From SLSG01 sp964477035 (GTDB lineage: Bacteria; Bacteroidota; Bacteroidia; Bacteroidales; UBA7960), in NCBI GenBank assembly GCA_964477035.1, contig CAYZCW010000020.1:1-16719 (forward strand): 16,719 nt of DNA. Direction: 5' to 3'. How positions within the stretch are numbered: the stretch's first letter is position 1; each line of letters starts with the position of its first letter. A program made the translations under genes and the position numbers. Shown here piece after piece: positions 1-7,026 of the stretch. The notes under the pieces were generated by a model that saw only the letters and a program-made list of their open reading frames with translations, did no database searches and was not told the DNA's origin.

Positions 1-64
1 CACGCTACTTTGAGGGGGTAGTGGCCGCAAGGCCGTGCAAGTTCGAGTCTTGTCCTGGGCACCA
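1..64 (+). tRNA. tRNA-Leu (anticodon GAG), 5' part outside window
   Basis: This is the 3' part of a leucine tRNA; the acceptor 5' strand and D arm lie before the window. The anticodon stem pairs 5-9 (CTACT) with 17-21 (GGTAG) around the seven-base loop TTGAGGG, putting GAG at 12-14, which reads CUC/CUU leucine codons. A long variable arm (about 22-37), typical of class II tRNAs, follows. Then come the TTCGA T-loop and an encoded CCA ending at 64. The variable arm and anticodon together make leucine secure. Confidence 0.9.
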
Positions 65-70
65 ATGGCG

Positions 71-95
71 ATGGCCGCAGCGGGCCGTTTTTTTT
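71..95 (+). terminator. Intrinsic terminator after tRNA-Leu(GAG)
   Basis: A short stem pairs 71-76 with 83-88 (core GGCC/GGCC, one T-G wobble, six-base loop). It runs into an unbroken T run at 88-95, seven bases after the CCA end of the first tRNA. The stem is short, so the T-tract is the stronger part of the evidence. Confidence 0.6.
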
Positions 96-111
96 CAGGC
101 CTGCGAAAAAG

Positions 112-144
112 TTTGTCCGCATCGTTCTTTTTTTAGTACTTTTG
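112..144 (+). promoter_or_regulatory. Bacteroidota-type promoter for tRNA-Leu(CAG)
   Basis: TTTG at 112-115 and TACTTTTG at 137-144 (matching TAnnTTTG) are separated by 21 bases, the arrangement used by the primary sigma factor of Bacteroidota. The expected transcription start is a few bases before the mature tRNA 5' end at 154. The second tRNA can therefore be transcribed independently of the first. Confidence 0.75.
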
Positions 145-153
145 TACCCCGCC

Positions 154-240
154 GCCCGGATGGCGAAATTGGTAGACGCGCTAGTTTCAGGGACTAGTGT
201 TGGTAACAACGTGCAGGTTCGAGTCCTGTTCCGGGCACCA
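154..240 (+). tRNA. tRNA-Leu (anticodon CAG)
   Basis: This is a complete 87-base class II tRNA. Acceptor strand GCCCGGA at 154-160 pairs perfectly with TCCGGGC at 230-236, followed by discriminator A237 and encoded CCA 238-240. The D arm contains the usual TGGT-AGAC pattern near 170-177. The anticodon stem 181-185/193-197 encloses TTCAGGG, with CAG at 188-190 (reads CUG). A long variable arm lies at about 198-211, and the TTCGA T-loop starts near 218. It sits in tandem with tRNA-Leu(GAG). Confidence 0.97.
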
Positions 241-246
241 GCAAGG

Positions 247-279
247 CTGCCTTCCACCACGGTGGGAGGCAGTTTTTTT
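247..279 (+). terminator. Strong intrinsic terminator after tRNA-Leu(CAG)
   Basis: The arms 247-258 and 261-272 are complementary over 12 bases with one T-G wobble (CTGCCTTCCACC against GGTGGGAGGCAG), and seven Ts follow at 273-279. The innermost pairs must open because only two bases separate the arms. The T-tract lies only on the + side, so it serves the tRNA and not the permease gene that ends nearby on the other strand. Confidence 0.88.
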
Positions 280-284
280 ATGCT

Positions 285-2642
285 TCAGCCTGAAAAAGGC
301 CAGAAGACGGGCAGAAGCAGCAGAACCACCGCCATCACGATCAGGGCCAGGGGGAATCCGGTTTTCAGGTAGTCTGTGAATCGATACCCGCCGGGTCCCA
401 TCACCAGGAGGTTGGCCGGGTGGGACACCGGACTGAGGAAGCTGGCGGAAGCTGCCATGGCGATGGCCATCATGATGCTGTGGGGCGACATTTGAAAGGT
501 TTCCGCTGTTTGCAGTGCCACGGGCGACATGATGACCACCATGGCGGCCGGCGGGATCGCCAGGGTTCCCAGGCTGGTCACTACGTACAATCCGGCAATG
601 ATCGCCCAGGGGCCAAATCCCCCCAACAGGTCGACCACTCCCCGGGCCAGCAGGGCGGCGGCCCCTGTTTGCTGCATGGCCATACCCATTGGCAGCATGC
701 CCGCAATCAGGAACACGGAACGCCATGAGATGGCCCGGTAAGCCTCCTCCATCCTGAGGCAACCGGTCAGTACCATTCCGGCCACCCCGATCACGGCGGA
801 AATGGCAATAGGGATCAGGCCCAGAAGGACGGGCAGGAGCAACGCCGCCATGATCAATGCGGCCGTCAGTGCCTTTCCGGTGCGGTACACGGGCTGGCTT
901 GTTTCGGTGAGCAAGATCAAATCGGATTCCCCGCTCAGCATCTCGATCTTTTGCCGCTTTCCATAAACCAGCAGGGCTTCACCGAATCGCAGCGGATAGT
1001 TGTGCAGGTTGGTCCGGTAGGCACGGCCCTCCCGCCAGATGGCCAGGACAGTCAACCCAAACTTCTTGCGGAAGTTGATTTCCTCCAGGGTCTTTCCTGC
1101 CAGCAGGGAGCGGGGAGCCAGGACCACTTCCGCCATGTCCGTATCCTGTCCCTCCAGGCTTTGCGTTCCCGGGGCCTCTTCAGGCAGGATCTCCAGCCCC
1201 ATGAGACCGCGCAGCAATCCAAGGTCCCCGATGTTTCCCTGCACCAGCAGGCGGTCTCCCCTGTGAAAAGGTTCTCCGTGCCCGGGCAGGTACAGCTCCT
1301 TTCCTTCCCGTTTGATGCCCAGCACGCTGAGCCCGAAGGCACTGCCCAGCTGGGTCTCCTCCGAGGCCTTGCCGAACAGCTCGGAGTCGCCCTGGATCTC
1401 CATGATGAACAGCTCGTCCTGCAGCTGGTAGGTCCGGCTCAACGCATCGTACGACACCGGTTGCCTGTAGGAGAGGCTGCCCTTCTCTTCCAGCCTGGAC
1501 AGCGCAGACTCCGGACCCTGTACCAGCAGTCTGTCTCCGGGCTCAATTCGGATGCCCTGGAACGGGAGACGCAGGATCTTTTCTTCCTGCCGTATGGCCA
1601 GGACATTCATTTTCAAGGCCTTGATAAGATCTTTATGGCGCAGGTCCTTGCCGGTCAGGCCGGAGTCTGCCGAAAGCTCAACCTCGAAAAAGCCCCGTGC
1701 CTCCCGGAGCAGCCTGCGGGGTTCGAGCCCGCTTTGGTGGGGCAGGAACACTTTCCATTCGCTCAGGGACCGCAGGGCTTCTTCCCGGCCCTGGACAAAA
1801 AGGGTGTCGTTGTCGCGCAGCAGGGTGTCCGGACCCGGGTCCATGACGGTGCCCCCGCCATGCCGCTTGACTGACAGGACGTTGATGCCCAGGGCGGCAC
1901 GCAGGCGGGTCTCTGTCAGGGTTTTGCCGGTGAGTTCGGACCCCGGGCGGATCCGGATTAAAAAGGTTCGCTCCTCAAGGGCGTAGGAAGCCTCCAGCGT
2001 CTCCCTCTGGTCGGCCGCCCGGTCGCGGATGCTGCCTCGCTTGGGCAGAAAGTGTCTGCCAATCAGGCTGATGAATACGATCCCGGCGATGGTGGCACCC
2101 AATCCAAGAGGGGAAAAATCGAACAGCTCAAACCCGCGGAGTCCGTCGTTTTCCAGTGCGTTGCTAATCAGAAGGTTGGGTGGCGTTCCGATGAGGGTAA
2201 TCAATCCGCCAAGATGGCATGCGAACACCAGGGGGATGAGCAGCCTGGAAGGCGGCGTTCCGGTGGAACGGGCAATGTCCATGACCACCGGCAGCATCAG
2301 GGCGGCCACCCCGATGTTGTTCATGAAAGCCGACAGGAAGGCCGCCGACAGCATGATGGTGATCACCAGCCCCACCTCGCCGGTGCCTGCCAGCCGCAGC
2401 ACGTTCTTGCCCAGGATCCGGGCCACCCCGGTCTGGTACAGGGCGGCGCTGAGTATGAACATGGCCCAGACCGTGATCACCGCCGGGTTGCTGAAACCAC
2501 TGAGGGCTTCCGCGGGTGATAACAGCCCGGTAACGGCAAGGGACCCCATGACCAACAGGGCCACCACATCCATTTTCACCCATCCCGAGAAGAACAGGAT
2601 GAGTGCGGTGGCCAGGATGACAAATACGAGGAGGACTTCCAT
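285..2642 (-). CDS. SLC13-family permease with four RCK_C domains
   Basis: A 785-residue inner-membrane transporter of the divalent-anion:sodium symporter (SLC13) type. Hydrophobic blocks at about 1-200 and 585-783 form two transporter halves around a hydrophilic centre. The N half has the family pattern FMNN-GVAALMLP (106-118) and GTPPNLL (152-158). The C half has FLIAGMLPMGMAMQQTG (644-660) and HPANLLVMGP (741-750). The centre holds four tandem RCK_C/TrkA-C-like repeats at about 225-292, 316-383, 410-477 and 503-569. Each has a G-K-[TDA] turn, a GxxVLxI/V strand and a G-D-x-L-L-V-x-G ending. Many relatives have two. In the C half the usual SN(T/N)AA-type helix tip reads IPPAA. The substrate (sulfate, dicarboxylate or other anion) cannot be told. 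It is divergent from the phosphohexomutase, and I saw no clear promoter in the 65 bases upstream. Confidence 0.9.
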   Translation of the reverse strand: MEVLLVFVILATALILFFSGWVKMDVVALLVMGSLAVTGLLSPAEALSGFSNPAVITVWAMFILSAALYQTGVARILGKNVLRLAGTGEVGLVITIMLSAAFLSAFMNNIGVAALMLPVVMDIARSTGTPPSRLLIPLVFACHLGGLITLIGTPPNLLISNALENDGLRGFELFDFSPLGLGATIAGIVFISLIGRHFLPKRGSIRDRAADQRETLEASYALEERTFLIRIRPGSELTGKTLTETRLRAALGINVLSVKRHGGGTVMDPGPDTLLRDNDTLFVQGREEALRSLSEWKVFLPHQSGLEPRRLLREARGFFEVELSADSGLTGKDLRHKDLIKALKMNVLAIRQEEKILRLPFQGIRIEPGDRLLVQGPESALSRLEEKGSLSYRQPVSYDALSRTYQLQDELFIMEIQGDSELFGKASEETQLGSAFGLSVLGIKREGKELYLPGHGEPFHRGDRLLVQGNIGDLGLLRGLMGLEILPEEAPGTQSLEGQDTDMAEVVLAPRSLLAGKTLEEINFRKKFGLTVLAIWREGRAYRTNLHNYPLRFGEALLVYGKRQKIEMLSGESDLILLTETSQPVYRTGKALTAALIMAALLLPVLLGLIPIAISAVIGVAGMVLTGCLRMEEAYRAISWRSVFLIAGMLPMGMAMQQTGAAALLARGVVDLLGGFGPWAIIAGLYVVTSLGTLAIPPAAMVVIMSPVALQTAETFQMSPHSIMMAIAMAASASFLSPVSHPANLLVMGPGGYRFTDYLKTGFPLALIVMAVVLLLLPVFWPFSG

Positions 2643-2727
2643 GTTTTGATTCCCTTAAAAATACAAACAATTTGCCTCATTCCCCCGGGGCCAACTGATT
2701 TCTGACGGTGTTTTTCAAAAAACCCGT

Positions 2728-2735
2728 TAACTTTG
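2728..2735 (+). promoter_or_regulatory. -7 element upstream of the phosphohexomutase gene
   Basis: TAACTTTG matches TAnnTTTG exactly. Transcription would start near 2741-2743 and give a leader of about 90 bases before the ATG at 2831. No clean TTTG box lies 19-22 bases upstream, so only the -7 part is supported. It also argues against an upstream start codon at 2708, which would lie before the transcript begins. Confidence 0.5.
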
Positions 2736-2830
2736 AATGGGGGAAGGCCTGGCCTGGCTGGGCTACGGGAAAATCTTTCCCTTCCGACTGTTCTGCATTC
2801 TGCTCATTTTCAAATATAAACTTCGTTGAC

Positions 2831-4576
2831 ATGGAAAAGTCCGATCCGGAAGTCATCAGGAGGGCCCGAAGGTGGCTCGAGGACAATTACGATGAAGAAA
2901 CCAAGGCCGGGGTCCGCCAGCTGATGGAAGGTGATCCGGCGGGCTTGACGGAAGCCTTTTACCGCGACCTGGAGTTTGGCACCGGGGGCCTCCGGGGCAT
3001 CATGGGTGTGGGCACCAACCGCATGAACAAGTACACCGTGGGCATGGCGACCCAGGGGCTGGCCAACTACCTGTTGCAATGCTTTCCCGATGAGGAGCAG
3101 CCCGCCGTGGCCATCGCCTATGACAGCCGCCACCGGAGCGATTTCTTCGCCGGCGTCGCCGCCGGGATCCTCTCGGCCAACGGGATCAAGGTCTTCCTCT
3201 TCGACCGGCTGCGCCCCATCCCGGTCCTCTCCTTTGCTGTCCGCCATTTCGGCTGCCAGGCCGGGATCGTCATCACGGCCTCCCACAACCCGAAGGAGTA
3301 CAACGGCTACAAGGTATTCTGGGAGGACGGGGGGCAGGTTGTGCCGCCCCATGACGAGAACATCATCCGGGAGGTGCAGAAGATCCGGCAGCTGGACAAG
3401 ATACGGTTTGACAGGGTGGACGACCTGGTGGAACTGGTTGGGCAGGAGTTTGACGCCCACTACATTGATACCCTGAGGGGTCATTCCATGGGGCAGGGCG
3501 TGATTGCCCGCCAGGGGGACATGCCCATCGTCTTTTCCCCCATCCATGGCTCTGCGGTACACCTGGCACCGGCCGCCCTGGCGGCCTTCGGTTTCAGGAA
3601 CGTGATCAGGGTCCCCGAACAGGAGGTGGTCAGCGGGGACTTCCCCACCGTGACCTCCCCCAACCCCGAGGAGGCGGCGGCCCTGAGAATGGCCCTGGAC
3701 AGGGCGCGCGATACCAATGCAGAGCTGGTCATGGCGACCGACCCCGACGGCGACCGGGTCGGGGTGGCCGTGCCGGACGGGCAGGGCGGCTATGTCCTGC
3801 TCAACGGCAACCAGACCGCCACCCTGATGATCTATTACCTTCTGGAACAATGGAAGGCCCGGGGACAGATTACGGGCAAGGAATACCTGGTGAAGACCAT
3901 CGTGACCACCGAGCTGCTGAAGGAGATGGCCGGGCATTACGGGGTGGCCTGTTATGACGTGCTGACCGGTTTCAAATACATCGGCGAGCTGATCGGCCGG
4001 CTGGAGGGTGAGAAGACTTTCATTGCGGGGGGGGAGGAGAGTTACGGCTACCTGGTCGGAGACTACATCCGCGACAAGGATGCCATCATCAGCTGCTGCA
4101 TCGTGGCAGAGGCCGCGGCCTGGGCCAGGGACCGTGGGAAAAGCATGTTGGATCTGCTGGCCGAGGTATACATGCGGTTCGGGTTCTATCATGAACGCCT
4201 GTTGTCGGTGACCCGCAAGGGCAAGGCCGGCCTGGAAGAGATCCAGGCCATGATGGACCGTTACCGCGACAACCCACCGGCGCTTATGGCCGGCCGCCAG
4301 GTGGTGCGCATGCTGGACTACCTGGGCCTGGAAGAGAAGGACCTTCGTACGGGGGGCGTCAGGGACCTTGCATTTCCTCCTGCCAATGTGCTGCAATTCT
4401 TTCTGGAAGACGGTACGAAAGTCACCATGCGGCCCTCGGGCACCGAGCCCAAGATAAAATTCTACGTGGGTGTCAGGGGTGCCCTGCAGGACAGGGAATC
4501 CTTCGGCCGGGTGCGGGATCAGTTGGATGAGCAGGTAAACCAGGTGCTTGAAGGGTTCCGTTCCGGCGGGGCCTAG
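2831..4576 (+). CDS. Phospho-sugar mutase (phosphoglucomutase/phosphomannomutase family)
   Basis: A 581-residue cytoplasmic alpha-D-phosphohexomutase that interconverts hexose 1- and 6-phosphates. All four active-site segments are present: TASHNP with phosphoserine S151, the metal loop DPDGDR (304-309), the sugar-specificity loop GGEESYG (400-406) and the phosphate-binding RPSGTEP (534-540). The length fits the long PGM2-like group common in Bacteroidota. Glucose 1-phosphate is the likeliest substrate, but mannose or pentose phosphates are possible. The ATG at 2831 was chosen because conserved homology starts there (MEKSDPEV...). The in-frame extension to 2708 crosses the promoter and is rich in W, G and K without family similarity. 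The stop TAG (4574-4576) overlaps the stop of the convergent membrane-protein gene in the palindrome CTAG, and no terminator lies between them. Confidence 0.94.
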   Translation: MEKSDPEVIRRARRWLEDNYDEETKAGVRQLMEGDPAGLTEAFYRDLEFGTGGLRGIMGVGTNRMNKYTVGMATQGLANYLLQCFPDEEQPAVAIAYDSRHRSDFFAGVAAGILSANGIKVFLFDRLRPIPVLSFAVRHFGCQAGIVITASHNPKEYNGYKVFWEDGGQVVPPHDENIIREVQKIRQLDKIRFDRVDDLVELVGQEFDAHYIDTLRGHSMGQGVIARQGDMPIVFSPIHGSAVHLAPAALAAFGFRNVIRVPEQEVVSGDFPTVTSPNPEEAAALRMALDRARDTNAELVMATDPDGDRVGVAVPDGQGGYVLLNGNQTATLMIYYLLEQWKARGQITGKEYLVKTIVTTELLKEMAGHYGVACYDVLTGFKYIGELIGRLEGEKTFIAGGEESYGYLVGDYIRDKDAIISCCIVAEAAAWARDRGKSMLDLLAEVYMRFGFYHERLLSVTRKGKAGLEEIQAMMDRYRDNPPALMAGRQVVRMLDYLGLEEKDLRTGGVRDLAFPPANVLQFFLEDGTKVTMRPSGTEPKIKFYVGVRGALQDRESFGRVRDQLDEQVNQVLEGFRSGGA

Positions 4577-5187
4577 CGAAACTTGCTGCGCTCGTAGCGC
4601 AGCCTTTCAAGCGCCTCGGGGGATTCGGGTTCCTGCTGGAACCCCTTATAGGCTTCCACGAAGCCGGGGTGTTGCCTGTAAAGCACTTCCAGCCTTTTCT
4701 CCACCGGGATCAGCAGGATGGCTCCTATGAAAAGGGCCAGGATGGCCGTCCTGCGGTAAAACTGCCGCAGGTAGGCTCCCTTTTCCCGGTTCAGCCTGTG
4801 GTACACCCCTGTCAAAGCGGTGCCCGTACCGAGCAGGAAAAATGAGAACCCCAGCATGAACTGCATGCGGGGGTAGAAAAAAACAGCGTAGAGGATGGAT
4901 ATCAGGCAAACCGAGTAGACCAGTCCCATGACAATGCTGGAGGCGACCCGGAAGCGGTCGAACCGCGCCCTTCTCCGCCTGTCCGTCAGCTCAAGCGGAC
5001 GGGCCCTGTTGAACAGGAAAAAGCCGAACCAAAGATAAAAGACGGCCAGCAGGGTGAAGGCATTCAGCAGGAAGAAGTCCAGGCCGGTCCCGAACAGGAT
5101 GCGGTACAGCAGCAGCAGGCCGGCCACCAGGGCGCCCGCTCTTTCGATCCTGTTCAGGAGGGTGGGTTCATTCAGGTTGTTTCCCAT
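4573..5187 (-). CDS. Polytopic membrane protein of unknown function
   Basis: A 204-residue protein that I do not recognise. It has about five hydrophobic segments (roughly 17-32, 37-59, 82-104, 107-129, 147-163). A strongly basic loop at 61-80 (RARPLELTDRRRRARFDRFR) and a second basic loop at 130-146 suggest, by the positive-inside rule, a cytoplasmic N terminus. The charged, Glu/Arg-rich tail (164-204) would then lie outside the membrane, or be a membrane-surface helix. It begins only 18 bases after the murB stop, has no promoter of its own, and so is probably cotranscribed with murB. Whether it takes part in envelope synthesis is only inference from that position. Its stop overlaps the phosphohexomutase stop from the other strand. 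Confidence 0.75.
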   Translation of the reverse strand: MGNNLNEPTLLNRIERAGALVAGLLLLYRILFGTGLDFFLLNAFTLLAVFYLWFGFFLFNRARPLELTDRRRRARFDRFRVASSIVMGLVYSVCLISILYAVFFYPRMQFMLGFSFFLLGTGTALTGVYHRLNREKGAYLRQFYRRTAILALFIGAILLIPVEKRLEVLYRQHPGFVEAYKGFQQEPESPEALERLRYERSKFR

Positions 5188-5205
5188 GGTATGACGGGCA
5201 TTGTG

Positions 5206-6222
5206 TCAGATGATATTTACTTCGGGTTCCAGCCGCAGGCCGAAGAGGTCCTCGACCGAGGCCTGAATGCGTGCAGCCAGGGCGGTGATGTCGGATCCCC
5301 TGGCGCCTCCGTAGTTGACCAGCACGAGGGCCTGTTGCGCATGCACGCCCGCTCCCTGCTTCCGGAAGCCTTTCCATCCGGCCTTCTCGATGAGCCAGCC
5401 GGCGGCCAGTTTCATGCCATCCGGGTCGGGATAGGCCGGCATGCCGGGATGGTCCTGCTGCAGTTGCCGGCAGTGTTGCAGGGAGACCACCGGGTTTTTG
5501 AAAAAGCTGCCTGCATTGCCCAGCACGTCCGGATCCGGCAGTTTGCTTTGCCGGATGCGGATCACGGCCTGGCGCAGCTGCCGGATGTCCGGGTTTTCGG
5601 CTCCTATTCTTTGCAGCTCCTCCCGCAGTGCCCCGTAGTCGGTATGCAGCCTGTGCGGGGCCTTGCCAAGCCGGAAAGTGACTCCCAGGATGATGTAGTG
5701 TCCCCTGCCTTCCTGCTTGAACAGGCTCGTGCGGTAGCCGAAGCGGCAGTCCGCCGGCCCGAAGGTGCGCACGCGGCCCGTGTCTGTCTCATAGGCCTCC
5801 AGGGAGTAGAACACATCCTTTAACTCCACCCCGTAGGCCCCGATGTTCTGCATCGGGCCGGCGCCCACCCTGCCGGGAATGAGGGACAGGTTTTCGAGTC
5901 CGCCCCAGCCCCTTTCCACGCAATGGGCCACCAACCCGTCCCAGTCCTCCCCGGCCGCAGCCTTCACCAGCACCTCTCTCTGGCTTTCCAGAACCACCTC
6001 AATGCCCTGAAGGCAGATGCGCAGGACGATCCCGGGATAGTCCCCGGTAAAGAGCACGTTGGATCCCCCACCGAGAACCAGCCGGGGCACTCCGTCAAAA
6101 CGCGGGTCGGACAGGATGTGCTGCAAATCCTCCAGGGAGTGGATGTCGGCCAGAAACCGGGCCGATGCCTGGATGCCAAATGTATGGCAATCTTTCAGGG
6201 AAGCATGCTCCTTGACGATCAT
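5206..6222 (-). CDS. murB: UDP-N-acetylenolpyruvoylglucosamine reductase MurB
   Basis: MurB is a cytoplasmic FAD enzyme that uses NADPH to reduce UDP-GlcNAc-enolpyruvate to UDP-N-acetylmuramate, the second committed step of peptidoglycan precursor synthesis. The 338-residue protein is close to the usual length. It shows the FAD-binding GGGSNVLF (51-58), IPGRVGAGPMQNIGAYG (115-131), the type I substrate loop YRTSLFK (163-169), the catalytic serine motif GSFFKNP (S239) and the C-terminal LEPEV (331-335) with the conserved glutamate. The start at 6222 was chosen because family similarity (SLK-x-x-x-TFGI) begins at once. A longer frame to 6279 exists, but its ATG lies upstream of the -7 element at 6266-6273. 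It is followed after 18 bases by a membrane-protein gene. Confidence 0.96.
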   Translation of the reverse strand: MIVKEHASLKDCHTFGIQASARFLADIHSLEDLQHILSDPRFDGVPRLVLGGGSNVLFTGDYPGIVLRICLQGIEVVLESQREVLVKAAAGEDWDGLVAHCVERGWGGLENLSLIPGRVGAGPMQNIGAYGVELKDVFYSLEAYETDTGRVRTFGPADCRFGYRTSLFKQEGRGHYIILGVTFRLGKAPHRLHTDYGALREELQRIGAENPDIRQLRQAVIRIRQSKLPDPDVLGNAGSFFKNPVVSLQHCRQLQQDHPGMPAYPDPDGMKLAAGWLIEKAGWKGFRKQGAGVHAQQALVLVNYGGARGSDITALAARIQASVEDLFGLRLEPEVNII

Positions 6223-6265
6223 CCGGGAAGAAGGGTTGGGGCGTGGAGGGGCCCGTTCTGTCCCG

Positions 6266-6273
6266 CAAAGGTA
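6266..6273 (-). promoter_or_regulatory. -7 element of the murB promoter
   Basis: On the minus strand this reads TACCTTTG, an exact TAnnTTTG match. The predicted start of transcription near 6259 leaves a leader of about 37 bases before the murB ATG at 6222. No good TTTG box is seen at the proper distance. The element lies in the 81-base gap behind the sigma factor gene, so murB can be expressed independently of it. Confidence 0.6.
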
Positions 6274-6303
6274 ACACAAAACGGGTCGGAAGTCACATGA
6301 TTT

Positions 6304-6888
6304 TTAACGGGTCAGGATGATGTCCTTTTCCCTGATGAGCTTGCGCAGGTTGATCAGGGCGTAACGCATGCGTCCCAGGGCCGTGTTGATGCTTACGTCG
6401 GTTTTTTCGGCGATCTCCTTGAAACTCATGTCCATATAATGCCTCATTTTCAGCACCTCTTTCTGCTCTTCGGGCAAAAACTCGACCAGATGTTTCACGT
6501 CCTGGTGGATCTGGGCGATGATGAGCTTGTCTTCGATCGTGTCTTCGAACAGGTTCAGGGTCTCGAACAGGTCGTATTCTTCGCTGTTTTCCACGGTGGG
6601 CATGCGTTTTGACTTCCTGAAATAATCGATGATCAAATTGTGTGCGATGCGCATGACCCAGGGGAGGAACTTGCCCTCCTCGTTGTAGGCCCCCGAGCGC
6701 AGGGTATTGATCACCTTGATGAAGGTGTCCTGAAATACATCCTCGGCCAGGTGCTTGTCTTTCACCACGAGGAGGATATAGGAGAATATTTTGCGTTGAT
6801 GTCTGGAAATCAATAGTTCCAGAGAAGAGTGGTCGCCTGCGATGAACTGACGGATTAACTCTTGATCGCTGTTGTTGCGGTCATTCAT
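6304..6888 (-). CDS. ECF-type RNA polymerase sigma factor
   Basis: A 194-residue sigma-70 family protein with only regions 2 and 4, as in extracytoplasmic-function sigma factors. Region 2 spans about 25-93, with AEDVFQDTFIKV (48-59) for core binding and FLPWVMRIAHNLIIDYFRK (74-92) for -10 recognition. A short acidic linker follows at 100-120. Region 4 lies at about 134-187, with LPEEQKEVLKMRHYMDMSFKEIA leading into a helix-turn-helix (SFKEIAEKTDVSINTALGRM). No anti-sigma gene (FecR-like or zinc-binding) is next to it, so control by a neighbouring partner is not supported. It has its own promoter and a leader of about 90 bases. Target promoters are unknown. Confidence 0.93.
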   Translation of the reverse strand: MNDRNNSDQELIRQFIAGDHSSLELLISRHQRKIFSYILLVVKDKHLAEDVFQDTFIKVINTLRSGAYNEEGKFLPWVMRIAHNLIIDYFRKSKRMPTVENSEEYDLFETLNLFEDTIEDKLIIAQIHQDVKHLVEFLPEEQKEVLKMRHYMDMSFKEIAEKTDVSINTALGRMRYALINLRKLIREKDIILTR

Positions 6889-6967
6889 TGTAATGGCCTT
6901 TTGTTGATTGTCAAGAGTATCGCTTTATCCTATAGTCAGTCCTCCATATTTAAGGTGATACATGGCC

Positions 6968-6982
6968 GCAAGGCAGGCTTGC
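6968..6982. repeat. Inverted repeat over the predicted sigma-gene start site
   Basis: GCAAG (6968-6972) and CTTGC (6978-6982) are perfect inverted copies around a five-base spacer. The site lies directly downstream of the -7 element, so it could be an operator or, if transcription begins at its upstream edge, a 5' RNA hairpin. Five-base arms are short enough to arise by chance. Confidence 0.35.
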
Positions 6983-6984
6983 TA

Positions 6985-7017
6985 CAAAATTAATGTTTTT
7001 TTCAATTATACGACAAA
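6985..7017 (-). promoter_or_regulatory. Promoter of the ECF sigma factor gene
   Basis: Read on the minus strand, TTTG (7017-7014) is followed after exactly 21 bases by TAATTTTG (6992-6985), the same geometry as at the tRNA-Leu(CAG) promoter. Transcription should start near 6978, giving a leader of about 90 bases. A 15-base inverted repeat (6968-6982) covers the predicted start site. Confidence 0.72.
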
Positions 7018-7026
7018 AACCTGCAT

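Noticed and set aside
142..372. Short open frames over the tRNA-Leu(CAG) gene
   Set aside because: They span the tRNA and its terminator, so they cannot be real coding regions.
2643..2700. TATTTTTA on the minus strand as a -7 element for the permease gene
   Set aside because: It misses the conserved final G and there is no TTTG box at the right distance.
2708..2830. N-terminal extension of the phosphohexomutase frame (41 residues)
   Set aside because: It overlaps the -7 element at 2728-2735 and has no family similarity; the conserved protein begins at 2831.
6963..6974. Twelve-base match TGGCCGCAAGGC between the sigma-gene leader and the variable arm of tRNA-Leu(GAG) at 22-33
   Set aside because: Considered as a tRNA fragment or attachment-site remnant, but the match does not extend, and no integrase or other mobile gene is nearby.
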